NCBI GenBank assembly: GCA_036936605.1
Contig: JAUPFV010000001.1
Span: 315,472,809 to 315,536,808, forward strand
Source of the DNA: Limnanthes douglasii subsp. nivea
Taxonomy: Eukaryota > Streptophyta > Magnoliopsida > Brassicales > Limnanthaceae
Direction of reading: 5' to 3'
Length of the DNA: 64,000 nt
Under the pieces are notes generated by a model that was given only the letters and a program-made list of their open reading frames with translations, made no database searches and had not been told where the DNA came from. Every line of letters begins with the position of its first letter. Within the stretch, counting starts at the first letter, position 1. This document shows positions 20,711-32,759 of the stretch, piece by piece. Made by a program: the position numbers and the translations under genes.

Positions 20711-22570
20711 TTGGCTGAAGGAAGAAATGTTAAGATAGGGTCCAAAATGACATCGGAATTAAAGGGTAAAATAATGAAGTTCCTAAAAAACCATCAGCAT
20801 GTTTTTGCTTGGTGCAATGCTGATGTTACCGGAGTACCAACAAATATTATATCACACCAACTGTCCATCCGAAGAGACGTAGCACCTGTGATACAAAAGA
20901 GAAGAGCTTTTTCTAAGGAAAAAACTGATGTCATAGTTCAAGAAGTCGACATGCTTACTAAAATGGGGCACATAAAGGAGTCTCAGTATCCTTTATGGAC
21001 AGCCAATCCGGTATTGGTGAAAAAGAAAAATGGCAAGTGGCGTATGTGTATCGATTTTACATACCTCAACAGAGCTTGCCCAAAGGATTTATACCCAGTT
21101 CCCCGGATTGATCAGTTGGTGGATTCCACATCTGGGAACAAGTTGTTGTCTTTTATGGATGCCTTCGCCGGGTATAATCAAATTCAAGTGATAGGGGCCT
21201 TCATTGTTACAAGGTGATGCCATTTGGGTTAAAAAATGTTGGGGCTACTTATCAGAGGTTGGTAAACAAAGCTTTTGCTGATCAAATTGGAAGAAACATG
21301 GAAGTATACATCGACGACATGATGGTAAAAAGTATGGATGAAGAACTACACTTGACAGATCTCCAAGAAACTTTTGCTAACTTTGTAAAAGTAAATTTGA
21401 AACTAAACCCAGAAAAGTGTGTGTTTGGAGTGCAGTCCGGGAAATTCTTGGGATATGTAATAAGTGAGCAAGGGTTATAGCCTGATCCGGACCAACTTAA
21501 TGCTTTACTTCAAATAGAGCCTCCTTAGAATATTAAAGAAGTGCAACAGTTGACTGGGAGGTTGGCTGCGTTAAATCGGTTCATTTCAAGGTCTACGGAC
21601 AGGTGTGCCCCGTTTTTTCAAACTTTAAAAGGTGCAAAGGGATTTGACTGGTCTTCACAATGTGATGAGGCCTTCGATGAAATCAAAAAGCATCTGTCCT
21701 CCCCCAAGACTTTGTTTAAACCTGTTGACGGAGAGACTCTTTTCATATACTTGGCAGTTTCCAGTTGTGCCATAAGTGCAGTATTGGTAAGAGAGGTAGA
21801 TGATTATCCCCGTCCGGTCTATTACATTAGCAAGAGTTTGATTGATGCAGAAAATTGCTATTTGAAGCTTGAGAAGTTAGCACTAGCCCTGGTGATTGCT
21901 GCAAGGAAGATGAGACCTTATTTTCAGGCCTATCCCATTATTGTTCGGACGTCCTTTCCCTTAAAAAACGTTCTTCAAAAGGCAGACATATCAAGTTGAA
22001 TGACTAAGTGGTCAGTGGAATTGGGAGAATTCGATATTGATTTTGCTCCCCGGACAACAATCAAAGCCCAAGCGGTGGCAGATTTTTTAGTTGAATATCA
22101 CTCAGACAGAGATACAAAACAAACAACTGATGTGGAAAACAAAAAAGCATGGGTTGTCCGGACTGATGGTGGATCAAGTACCATGGGATGTGGTGTTGGA
22201 CTATGTTTGACCTCCCCGTACGGTAACAGAATGTACCAAGCTATATGTTTTGCTTTCAGGGCTTCTAATAACGAGTCTGAATATGAAGCTGCTATAGCTG
22301 GTTTGAAATTAGCTCTTATTTGTGGAGCCAAAATGGTCAAGCTGATGAGCGATTCTGAGCTTCGTATCCATCATGCACAAGGTCAATCCGAAGCAAAAAA
22401 GGAGCAGCTGGTAAAAAACTTACTTCTTCTTAAAGAGGTAGCACTTAATTTCAAGAGCATCGTTTATGAGCACATAGCCCGAATAGAAAATATATTGGCA
22501 GACTCCTTGGCAACCATAGCATATACTGAGTCGTACCCTTGGATTCATGTGCTGGAGTGCCCGTCCATTC
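20711..22570 (+). pseudogene. El-C reverse transcriptase, RNase H and second RNase H
   Basis: RT motifs run from KWRMCIDF to MPFGLKNVGATYQRL and YIDD (21307-21318). A deletion of about 37 bp near 21190 removes the segment after GYNQIQV and shifts the frame. Stops lie at 21478, 21526 and 21997. The gypsy RNase H (about 21690-22080) is followed by the second RNase H (about 22140-22530: RTDGGSSTMGCG, ESEYEAAIAGL, SDSEL, ILADSLA). Confidence 0.9.
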
Positions 22571-22799
22571 ATACCAATCCGGATAAGGAAGAAGAAAGTT
22601 TAAATATTCAAATAAAGCAGCCTCAAGATTTGAGATTTCCTCTCCTTCAATATCTTTCAGATGGCATCTTGCCTCCGGAGAAATCAGTAGCAAGAAAAGT
22701 AAAGTACAAGGCTCGTGTTTTTGTCATCCTAAGAGATATTATTTACAAAAAGTCTTATAGTAAACTCCTCTTGCGATGTTTGGGGGTTGACGAATCTCA

Positions 22800-23865
22800 A
22801 ATAGTGCTCTCCGAATTACATGATGGTGAGGGATCAGCTCACTGTGGATTCAGGGCTCTAACGAGAAGAGTTTTGTTAGCTGGGTATTATTGGCCCTCTA
22901 TAATGCAAGATGCTAAGGAGTTGGTGAGAAGATGTGACCCATGCCAGAAATATAGCAACGAAATTCATGTTCCAGCCATCCCTTCAGAGTCAATTTCTGA
23001 GCCAATACCTTTTGCTCGATGAGGGTTGGATTTAGTAGGACCTCTACCCATGGCATCCGGAGGGCGCAGAACTATAATCGTTGCTATTGATTACTTTTCA
23101 AAGTGGATCGAAGCCGCTCAATTGGCAGGTACAACATCGAAAGCTGTTATAAAGTTCATTTTATCCAATATCTGTTGCAGATTTGGAATTCCACAGAAGA
23201 TAACAACAGACAACGGACCACAGTTTGACAACAAGGAGATGAAGAGTTTTTGTGCCTCTAGAGGTATACAACATTGCTTCTCTTCCCCTTTCCACCCACA
23301 AGAAAATGGTCAGGTTGAGGTGGATAATAGGACTATAGTGTCCGGTTTGAAGAAGAATTTAGAAGGGGCTGCTGGAAAATGGCCTAGTTACTTGCAAGAA
23401 GTTTTGTGGGCTTACCGGACCACTCCCGGGGCTGCAACACAAGAGTCTCCCTTTGCCTTAGTATATGGGATGGATGCCATAGCTCCCATAGAAGCTACTC
23501 TCCCTTCCTTTCGAGTTCATAATTTTTCCGAACACACTAATGAAGTGGCAATTAGAGGCCAGCTTGACTTAATAGAAGAAAAAAGAGTTAAGGCTCATCT
23601 TAGAGTTGCACACTATCAAGGCTTGATGAGAAGCAGGTTCGCTTCTAAAGTTAAGAGGAGGGATTTCAAACCGGGGGACAAGGTGTTGAGAAAAGTATTC
23701 CTACATAATAAAGAAAAGCAGTTCGGTAAGTTGGCTCCAACTTGGGAAGGACCCTATATGGTTATTGAAAAGCTTAACCCTGGGACATACCGGCTCCAAG
23801 ACAAAGATGGAAGGATTTTGAATCACCCTTGGAACGTTGAACACCTCCGGTTGTATTTGGAATAG
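22800..23865 (+). pseudogene. int: El-C integrase
   Basis: The zinc domain (H in ELHDGEG, H in AHCGF, C-D-P-C) is followed by a stop at 23020-23022, where El-D has Trp (TGG to TGA). The core keeps AIDYFSKW, TDNGPQF and NGQVEVDN, so all D-D-E residues are present. The C-terminal GPY segment ends at 23865. Confidence 0.92.
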
Positions 23866-24369
23866 GAATTATGTTAATATTTACTTGTTTAAAAGTTCAT
23901 GTAAATATTTGGGGGCATACTCTTTCCTACCCTGGTGGCACGAGGAGGTTTTAATGAGGTGTCCGGGCTTTTTTATAAAATTTGATGCCTTCTTAAAAAA
24001 TTCGGAGTGTTTAAATTAAAAGCTTTCTCTGAATTTTTTTATCGATAGCAGACCAGATTAAATTGGAGGAGTGATGACTACTTAAAAATTTGTCATCGGA
24101 GAATTTAAACACTCTCACTTTAGAATGTTTATGAAATAACCAAGGGTTGTTTAAACATTAGCCACCAAAATTGAAAAACTATGCAAGAGTTGTGCAAAAT
24201 AAAGCTGCCCATTAAAACATACGAAGTGCCTTGGCCATCCAAGGACTTTAAAATATCAAAACAAAAAAGATTTATCCGGACAAGGACCGGATACAGTTAC
24301 AAAAAATGCCTTGGCCATCCAAGGACTTTAGTTCAATCACAACAAAATTAAAAAGATATAACTGATACT
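23866..24369 (+). other. El-C region between integrase and antisense gene
   Basis: No gene is present. The conserved block GAGGTTTTAATGAGGTGTCC is at 23945-23964. Paired hairpin motifs are described separately. Confidence 0.7.
24226..24329. other. Paired hairpin motifs in El-C
   Basis: GTGCCTTGGCCATCCAAGGA (from 24226) and TGCCTTGGCCATCCAAGGAC (from 24307) are near-identical, with CCTTGG/CCAAGG stems. Both lie just beyond the antisense stop, as in El-A and El-D. Confidence 0.75.
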
Positions 24370-27352
24370 TTAAGACTGAGCTTTTGAAGATGGCTCAGCC
24401 TCACTTGGCTTTTTCTTCTTTGGGTCATCACCCGGACCTTCATCATCTGGACTCTCCCCGGTTTCTTCTTCATCATCACTGGTGTCCTCACTAGAGTAGT
24501 TATACTTATCACCAACAGACAAGGTATGGTAAGGAATGTCTTCGTACTCCACGAATCGCCATATATCCCCCAAGGTCTTCTTCGGGATTTTTTCATGAAA
24601 TAATAGAACCATATCTGACCTAACCTCAGCATACCTTTCCTCCTGAGAGTCTATCACCTCATTAGTATAAGCATCCATATTGGCCTGGATTGTTTTCTCC
24701 TGATCCCTCAACAAGTCAGCTTTTTCTTGGTCAACTTTGGATACCTTATTCTCAAGAGAGATCTTGTCATTAATCAGGGTCTGAATGGTGTTATCCTTGG
24801 CCTTCACTTCCTCTTTTGATGACAGAAGGTCTTTTTCCAGGACGGATTGCTTTAGTTGGAGTTCTTTGACAACTCTTTCCGAAGCGGCTAACCTGTTGGC
24901 CAACTCCTCCGGACTTTTCCTCAACTCCTCGTTCTTTTTTTTAAATACCTCAGTACTTTGGTTAGCACTAAGAAGGTCATTGGACAGTTTCTCTTTGTCA
25001 TAATTGAGGGTGTTGATGATGGCTGACTGATTGCGTACTTGCTTTTCCAAGATAAGCACTGGCTGGACATTGCTCAGAATTGAGTGAGAAATGATATCCG
25101 TGTCACTCGAAATAGAAAAAGACTTACCATTGAAAGTGACGGTGTTCGAAGAACTTGGAGGGTGGTAGGGCCCAGCAAAATCATCTCTGGGGAGGTTTTC
25201 AAAGTAGTCACCAAGCCCCTCAAGCCCAGTAATGTCGACACCATCAATACTGATATCCCCTCCTCTAACCGCTTCGGTTTGAAAATCACCAGGGATCTCT
25301 TCTGCTCTTGTAGGATCAGTAGGGTCAACAGGAAGTAGTGGCTCCGGATCCCGGAGAGAAACTTCATCTCCCTTGGAAGTTTTCTTTCTCTTGGCATCCC
25401 GGCCTCCACCTTCTGCTCCTCGTTTTTTGTCCTTTTTGAGGACCTTTTGAGGCTTTGAAAACCCAGCAGCTTCCTTGGTGCTCTCGTGTTCCACCACCTG
25501 TAGTAAGGCATCATCGATTTGCCCTTGACCTTACCCTTCGGGATTTGTTGGGACAGCTTCTTCCACTTCAGTAGGATTGGCCTCTACGACACCTTGCCCA
25601 GCCTTGGCATTTTTGCCTTTCATCTTGCTTGGGGCTTTAGCTCTGGCCGGTAAGATCAGTTTTCCATCTTTTCCCTCTGTCTTCCGGAGAATCACTCCCG
25701 GAGGGGGTGGATTAGTTAATTCCTCCCAAGACAAATCCCTCCGGTAGGTTGTATTCCACAGATAGGATCTGGCTAAGTTGCCTCCCGTAAAGCAGTTGTG
25801 GAAGCAGTTTCCCCAGTTTTCAGCTGCCCAAGCATTCAGCTTGGCACAAGTAGTCTGCCCGGCCTCTAGGTAATCGTTGAAATCCTTATGCAGCACTACC
25901 AAAAAGCAAAAGGAGAAAGAGTTAGATAAAAAAAATTCTTAAGTAAAAGTAGAAGTATCTGACGAGATTATTACCATCACTTCACCATCTGTTGGTGAGC
26001 ATGCTTGGGTTTTCACCAGCTTTAATTCTCTTCCGATTCTCCCAAGCACCATTGACGAACATAAATTGAGTCTCCCAGCCTTTCTCCGACTCAAGCAAGT
26101 CATCCACTACCTTGTAATTGTCACCCATATTGAAGTGATAGAAAGGGATGACATGATTTCTGCAAAGGCTTGCCACATCAGCAAATTGCTCCATCGGAAG
26201 AGGAATTCCGTAGAGCCTTGAAGCCATAATACATGCCATAAGGGTGAACCATGCATTGGGGCTTAGCTGGCTTGGGCACAGCTTAATCAGATGAAAATAT
26301 CTGACTATTTCTGGATCCAAGGGAAACCTTAGTCCCCATTTGAATAGCTCAGTATAGAAGACAATCTCGTTGAGCTTACAATCCATGAGCGTCTCCGGAT
26401 CAATTGGGATCCTTACCTTGACATTCTCTGGAATACCCCACTTTGTCCTTATTCGGCCAAGCTCAGCTGTATGAATGAAAGCATACTTTATTTTCTGCAT
26501 ATCCATCATCTATTTAACATTTACCTTGTGAAAACAAGGCCCCACCTTTCCCACAAGGCACTCCGGCAGGTCCGGGTGCTTTAAACATACCTTTTCCTTG
26601 CCTTTGCTCTTCTTGGCCTTGGAAGTTTCACTTGTTTGCCCGGAGACGTCAGTCTCGAAAGGGGCTTCTTCAATGCTATCCTGCATTATATCCTCCATGA
26701 CCATGGAGGGGTTGTCAGTTGTCTTAGGAGGAGAGGGGCTGGTGGTTGGCTCAGCAGGCCTTTCGGATTGTTGAGTATCCTTTCCCTCTTAGGGTCTAGA
26801 GTCCGGTTGGGGCTCAGACCCGGAGGTCTCTTTTCGAAGACTTGAGCTAATTGCCTCCGGTCCGGACAGTTTATCCTTGGAAGTTTTGATGGGTGCCTCC
26901 GACCCTGTAGTTTTACTTTTTGCCCCGGATTTCGAAGGCGTGGACTTTGTTTTAGGTTGTGTGCCAGCAGCCTGCCCTTTAACCAGACGACCTTTGCGTC
27001 TGTCTACCAGCTTATCCGGGGAGATATCAGCATCTGACCCTATGGCAATAAATGGGGAAGGTTTCTTGAAACTTGTAACTGCCTGCCCTGGTTCAACAAC
27101 AGGCTCTGACTCTTGAACCGATGAGCCTGAAACGATTGGTGAAAGGTTGGACTGGAACAACCTCCTAGGTTTTACACCCTTAGTTGAAGAAGAACCCTGA
27201 TCAGGCTCTGGGCTTAGTGTCTCTGGTTTATTAACAGGGGACACAGGGAGGCCTGCAGCGATGCACCTTTCTCGTTCAACTTTTTGAGCTTTTTCCAATT
27301 CTGACAAATTGAGCCACCCACCTTTTACCAAAGCGTTTCTTGTTGTGAACAT
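24370..27352 (-). pseudogene. El-C antisense gene (Transposase_28-like domain plus coiled coil)
   Basis: The start MFTTRNALVKGGWLNLSELE at 27352 matches El-A and El-D. The globular domain lies at about 26590-26000 (WGLRFPLDPEIVRYFH, LSPNAWFTLMACIMASRL, FVNGAWENRK). A 79-bp intron (25896-25974) precedes exon 2, which holds a basic linker with KRKKTSKGDE, a long coiled coil (about 25050-24620) and an acidic tail. Stops occur near 26786, 26510, 25982 and 25531. Exon 2 keeps a 375-codon open stretch, one of the longest among these antisense copies. Function unknown. Confidence 0.82.
25896..25974 (-). other. Intron of the El-C antisense gene
   Basis: The donor is GATG/GTAATA and the acceptor TTTTTGGTAG/TGCTG on the minus strand, at the same codon as in El-A. 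Confidence 0.78.
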
Positions 27353-27450
27353 AAACTCACACCAAAAGAGAGGGTTTTTTAGAGATGAAAGCTTTGGAGT
27401 TTAAGAGATTGAAGATAATGAAGATGATGAAATAGTGAAAAGTGACCTGA

Positions 27451-27631
27451 TTTATACTAGTCAGGTAGATAATGCTTCGATACCTAGGAGGATTCGAAAA
27501 GGTAGATGAAATGATTAAGGGAGGCGCTGATGTCATTCGCATTAAATGAAGAAGTTGCTTTTTGAAGCAAGTGGGAGCGCCTTTCTAGGAGAAAAAACGG
27601 TCGGTGTGGCAATCAGAGAATGACACGTGTC
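27451..27631 (-). promoter_or_regulatory. Promoter of the El-C antisense gene
   Basis: Reading on the minus strand: GACACGTGTC (27622-27631), an ATTG sequence beside it (27608-27613, partly decayed CCAAT), TGACATCAGCGCC-like (about 27523-27535) and TATAAATC (about 27449-27456), about 100 bp before the ATG at 27352. The arrangement matches El-A, El-D and El-F. Confidence 0.68.
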
Positions 27632-27774
27632 CTGCGATCTCTGGTGAAACTGCTCAGCTTCTAAGGTTTTCAGTCTGTCTGGATAAAGTTGTTACGCATT
27701 TTTGAAATGTCCGGACAGAGTTATAACTGCACTTGAGCTATTTTTTAGGTATTGCCAAAGGCCTTCCAGCACAA

Positions 27775-27791
27775 CCTAAAAAAGGGGCTAC
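27775..27791 (+). other. El-C polypurine tract
   Basis: CCTAAAAAAGGGGCTAC lies directly before the 3' LTR start at 27792. Confidence 0.85.
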
Positions 27792-28167
27792 TGATAAGTC
27801 CGGAATTTGTTGTCACACTAAATGAGAACCGGACAGGGACAATTCGGAAAAACATCCACCCACTGAACCGTCCGGACAGAGCTAATGTACTAAAAACTTA
27901 ATCACGTTATAACTAAGCTAATTATCTATCTGCTTAAAACTATTGGGTCTTTGAACTCGAACCAAATCCATAAGTCAACTTGAAAGCCCATATGGCCCAC
28001 TATAGAGGGTATAAATACCCAACCACTTTCGTTAAATAAGGGTAATTAAAATTAAATACAGCCAGACAGCTCAATTTTCCCTCTACACTTTATCCAAACA
28101 TTAAATACCCTTGAAATATCACAAAACTCTGGACAAAATTACCCTCAAACAAAAATAAACCACATCA
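27792..28167 (+). repeat. El-C 3' LTR
   Basis: This is 376 bp and the partner of 17805-18180. The TATA palindrome is at 28008-28021. Confidence 0.94.
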
Positions 28168-28172
28168 GCATC
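28168..28172. repeat. Target-site duplication of El-C, right copy (GCATC)
   Basis: This is an exact match to 17800-17804. El-B sequence resumes after it. Confidence 0.92.
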
Positions 28173-28820
28173 GACTTCACAACCAAAAAATCCAAATGCA
28201 CAAGTTGAAAATTTGTTGATTTTGGATTTGAAGGTTGATATCGGAAACTTAGTTGCATGTCCAGATCGGTTAATCTTAATGGCACCAGAGGAACAAGTCA
28301 AGCAAGGCCACGTTCGAAGCATATGCGAGTATTTTGAGTCCTTGACAATTTTTGGGGGTGATTCTATGACTCGTAACACTGATAGTTCAAGGAAAAGGCA
28401 CATAGTAAGTCTAGCTACTCAGATAGAGGGAAAGATGTCTACCCATATGTATGGTAAGAGAGACGTTCATTTTCCTTTTTGATGAAGATGATTTACAGGA
28501 TACTTCATAGCCACATGAGGATGCGGTAGGGCAGAGATTGTTGGCGTTGAAATTCGACGCATACTGATAGATACTAGAAGTTCTGCAAACGTTCTTTTTA
28601 AATCGGCTTATGATAGGATGCCAATCCTCCTCAGATTTTCCAATCATAGCATACCATCATCGGTTTTACTAGAGTAAATGCACGAGTAATTGGGGAATTC
28701 GAGGGGGTGAGTTTGGGAAAGGGGCCTTTCAAGAAAAAGGTTCAGGTGGTCTTTATGGTGGTGGATTGTCTAACAAGCTACAATTCCATTTTTGGGAGAT
28801 CTTGGTTTTCAAGTATGTAA
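28173..28820 (+). pseudogene. El-B protease
   Basis: The region continues El-B after El-C. SRKRHIVSLATQIEGKMSTH leads to a damaged active site near 28570, where the D-T-R-S-S reading replaces DTGSS. Then come VIGEFEGVSLGKGPFKKKV and FGRSWFS. Frameshifts near 28480 and 28540 break it. It matches the intact-looking El-E protease. Confidence 0.78.
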
Positions 28821-28957
28821 GGCGTTGTGTCTACACTCTATCAATTTTTTAAATATGTTTTGGGAGACCGAGTGGGGGTCTTTCGAAGTGACCAAAAGGT
28901 TGCTAGAGAATGTTATGCCACTTCTCTTCGGATATGAGGATATAGTAGTCAGGGGGG

Positions 28958-30795
28958 TTGGCCTCGGACCTCAAAGAAGGGGTTGACGATCCGAGGGAAA
29001 CCCAATGGTCATTGACAGTAAGTGAAGAAATAGAGGAATGTATATTTCTTGGTGAAAGAGTGCTTCGAATAAGAGCCTTACTAACCCCAATTTTATGTCA
29101 ACAATTATTAAAGTTTTTATTCTACAATTTAGATGTTTTTGCTTGGAAAACAGACAATGTAACATGAGTTCCAATCGAAGTGATTTGCCATAGCGTAACT
29201 ATTAATCCGAAGTTGAAACCTGTTATTCAAAAAAGGTGGGCACTTTCTTTCGAAAAAGCAGAAGCTATAGTTTCTGAAGTGGAGAATGTGCGTTGATTTT
29301 ACAGACTTGAATATAGCATGTTCTAAAGATCTGTTTCGCGTTCCTCGAATAGACCAGTTGATTGATTCAACTTTAGGAAATGTAATATTGGCCTTTACGG
29401 ATACTTTTGCAGGATATAATCAAATTCAGATGGATCCAAAGGATCAAGAACATACCTCTTTCATCAGAGACCGAGGTTTACCTGTTACAGAGTTATGCCT
29501 TTTAGATTAATGAATGTTGGGGCTACATACCAAAGGTTGATGAATAAAGCATTTGCTTCTCAGATCGGAAAAAACATGGAGGTATATCTCGATGATATGG
29601 TGGTTAAAGGCTTAACAGATGATGCACACTTGGAATATTTAGAGGAGATATTTTTGAATTTAAGAGAAATAAGGCTAAAGTTGAATTCAGAAAAGTGTAC
29701 CTTCAGAGTTCGATCAGGGAAATTTTTGGGTTATGTTATCAGTGAAAGGGGATAAAAGCTTACCCAGAGAAATTAAAAGCTGTAGTATCTATGAAATCGC
29801 CTTGAACTATCAAAGAAGTACAAATCTTGACAGGAAGGTTAGCAACACTTAACCCATTCATCTTTAGATTTTCTAATAAATGTTTCCCTTTCTTTCAAAT
29901 ATTACGCAGACCAAAGAAGTTTGCGTCAAGTATAAAAAATTTATTGTCATCACCAGAAATACTACCCAAACCTCGAAGTGGAAAGCAAATATTTCTATAC
30001 ATTTTGGTATCGGACTTTACAATAAGTGCAATATTAATAAGTGAAGACTTAGGAATTCAGAATTCAGTGTATTATGTCAGTAAGAGTTTGGTAGCACCAG
30101 AAAAGAGGTATTTAAAGCTTGAAAAGTTGGCATTGGCATTAGTGGTGGCTGCTAGGAAAATGCGTCCCTATTTTCAAGCTCATACCATTGAGGTTCGAAC
30201 TTTATTTCCATTAAAGAATGTTTTACAACACCCCGATATTTCAGGGAGGATGACTAATAGGTCAGTTGATTTTTGGAGACTTTAACATCACATTTTCGCC
30301 TCGAACGATAATTAAAGTTCAAGTGCTAACCAATTTTATTGTTGAGTTTCATTCGAGTAGATCAGATGAAGATGTTAACAATGATGTTTTGTCAGATAGT
30401 TCAATGTGGATTGTTCGAACTCATGAAGGTTCTAATGTTTTGGGATGCAGTGTTGAAGTTCAACTTATTGCTCCATCTGGTGAAACGATGCTTAAATCTA
30501 TTAAATTTAAGTTTTTGCGCATCGAAAAATGAAGCTGAGTATGAAACCGCATTAGCTGGATTGAGGCTTGCAAAGATATGCGGTGAAACTTCGGTACAAT
30601 TTGAAATGAATTCTCAATTAGTAGCAAATTAATTGTCTGAAGCTTCCGAAGCTAAAATGACCATTTAATTTTGTATCTTCAAGAGCTTCAAAATTTGGCT
30701 CTTCTATTTGATCATGTTGTTGTAGAGCATATAAACCGAGGGATTAATACAACTGCTAATTCTTTGGTGACTGTAACATACAAAGAATAATATCT
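28958..30795 (+). pseudogene. El-B reverse transcriptase and both RNase H domains
   Basis: A deletion near 29280 joins the first conserved RT segment directly to WRMCVDFTDLN. PVPRIDQL is RVPRIDQL here. A variant of GYNQIQMDPKDQEH, then FRLMNVGATYQRLMNKAF and YLDDM (about 29583) follow; the catalytic motif is Y-L-D-D. The gypsy RNase H (about 29990-30290) and second RNase H (about 30400-30790) follow with several frameshifts. Confidence 0.82.
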
Positions 30796-32121
30796 TTGGA
30801 TTTGTTACAGGAGAGTCCGTCAATTTTAATTCATTCAGAGCAATGCGAATATATTGAGGAAGTATACGTTACTCCAGACACAGTCCGAGGCGATTGGAGA
30901 AATGATATTTTGAATATTTTGATTAAAGGAGAGCTGCCTAAAGATGTGAAATTGTCCAAGAAATTGCGAGGTAGAGCATTTGGCTACATAGTGTTAGATG
31001 AGATTTTATATAAGAAAGCATTGAGTATGACATTAATGCGACAAACTAGAATCACTGGAAGTTTTGTCAGAATTACACGATGGAGAAGGTTCAGTGCATT
31101 GTGGATTCAAGGCATTGACTCGTCAACTTTTGTTGGCAGGATTTTATTGGCCTTCGATTATGAACGATGCCAAGAATTTGGTTCAAAGCTGTGATACTTG
31201 TCAAATGTTTGCTAAAGCTATTCATAAACCAGCAGTTCCACTTATGTCCATCACTGAAGCCGTTCCATTTGATAGATGGGGAATAGATCTGGTGGGACCT
31301 CAATCGATCGCCTCCAGAGGACAAAAAATGATAAATGTAATAGTGAATTAATTTACGAAGTGGGCAGAAGATGATTCATTGCCTGGAACAAAAGCTAAGG
31401 ATGTGATTAAGTTCATTGTAAACTGTATTTGTTGTCGTTTTGAAGTACCTTGATAATTACACCAGATAATAGTCCTCAATTTAATAATCAAGAAATAGGT
31501 TCATTTTGCGCTTCGGATGGGGTAAATCAATTTTTTTCCACAACCTTTAATACCCCAAGCAAATGAACAAGTAGAGGTGACAAACAAATATGTTTTAGAA
31601 GGTTTTAAAAAGAATTTGATAGGAGCTGTAAGAAAATGGTCTAATTATTTGCAGGAGGTGTTATATGCTTATCAGACAACCCCCATGAAAGCTAGTAAAG
31701 AAACTCCTTTTGCTTCAGCATATGGAATGGATGCTGTTAGTCCTGTAGAATCTAAATTTCCTTCTTTTAGAGTAGCTGAATACTCCGAAGACCTAAATGA
31801 TGAAGCTAAAAAAACAAGTTTGGATTTGATTGAAGAAAAAATAGTTCAAGCTCACTTGAATATGATTCACTATCAAACTCTTATGAGTAATAGATATAAT
31901 TTGAGGGTGAAAAGGATGGAGTTTAAGGTGGGTGAGAAAGTGTTAAGAAATGTATTCTTTCATACTAAGGAAAAGATCTTCGGTAAGATGACCCCGCATT
32001 GGGAAGTCCTTATATGGTTGTTGAGAAGATAAAGCCAAGTTCTTATCGCCTTTGTGATGATCAGGGGAGGATGCTTCAATATACATGGATTATACAACAT
32101 CTAAAATTGTATTGGGAGTAA
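30796..32121 (+). pseudogene. int: El-B integrase
   Basis: The zinc domain (ELHDGEGSVHCGF, C-D-T-C-Q) lies at about 31064-31210. In the core, VNVIVNxFTKW has a stop and the first Asp has become Asn; the second motif reads PDNSPQF instead of TDNGPQF; and the Glu lies in EQVEVTN. So at least one catalytic Asp is lost. The C-terminal part (about 31577-32121) is largely open. It ends in LKLYWE at a TAA. Confidence 0.82.
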
Positions 32122-32759
32122 CTGTTTTGTATTTTGAAATTGTTTTCTTTGATGATTAGCGCACTCTTTCATACCATGTTCGCTCATGGAGGTTTTAACG
32201 AGGCGCCATGTACATATTCAAAGCTATCAATAAAATGCATTTTTTGGCCAATGGTTGTTTACAAATACTTGTTTAAACTATTTTGGTAACTAGTCAAAGA
32301 CTGATCATCTTTGAGGTTGACTAAGAGTAGAATATTCCAAAGTGTTGAGTACACTTTTCGAAGAAACAACAATTTTCAAAGTGCCACGTTCTCTAAACGC
32401 ACTATTACATTCAAAGTGCCACGTTCTCTAAACAAAATATTATATTCGAAGTGCTACGTTCTCTAAACGCACTATTATATTCAAAGTGATACGTTCTCTA
32501 AACACACAATTATATTCAAGGTGCTATGTACAATATTATTCAAAATATCATGTTGCATTTTCACTTAGAATAACTAATATAAATTATAGTTATACAAAAA
32601 TATGACTTAAGAAAATAAAGGATAAATAAAAGCCTTTTGTCATTTAATTCAATTCGATGAGAATAGAGTAATTTCTTAAATGCCAAATGAAAAGCATATA
32701 TAAAAAACAAAATGTTACGGTGATTGAATAACATGCACAACAAAGAGATGGTAGAGTTA
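32122..32759 (+). other. El-B region between integrase and antisense gene
   Basis: No gene is seen. The GGAGGTTTTAACGAGGCGCC block is at 32189-32208, and the 35-bp tandem repeats lie at 32373-32530. The rest is AT-rich. Confidence 0.7.
32373..32530. repeat. 35-bp tandem repeats in El-B
   Basis: TTCTCTAAAC starts at 32389, 32424, 32459 and 32494, an exact 35-bp period. The unit also contains TTCAAAGTGCCACG. El-E has repeats of the same length, position and partial sequence. Confidence 0.9.

Larger units (their letters stand above)
17805..28167 (+). mobile_element. El-C: complete Tat-type Ty3/gypsy retrotransposon, family 1
   Basis: Two 376-bp LTRs and the target duplication GCATC bound it. 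The order is the same as in El-A, on the plus strand. Gag to integrase lies in one frame apart from a deletion of about 37 bp in RT, and about ten stop codons break it. The LTRs differ at roughly two dozen positions by eye, so it is older than El-A. It interrupts El-B between the gag knuckle and the protease. Confidence 0.95.
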
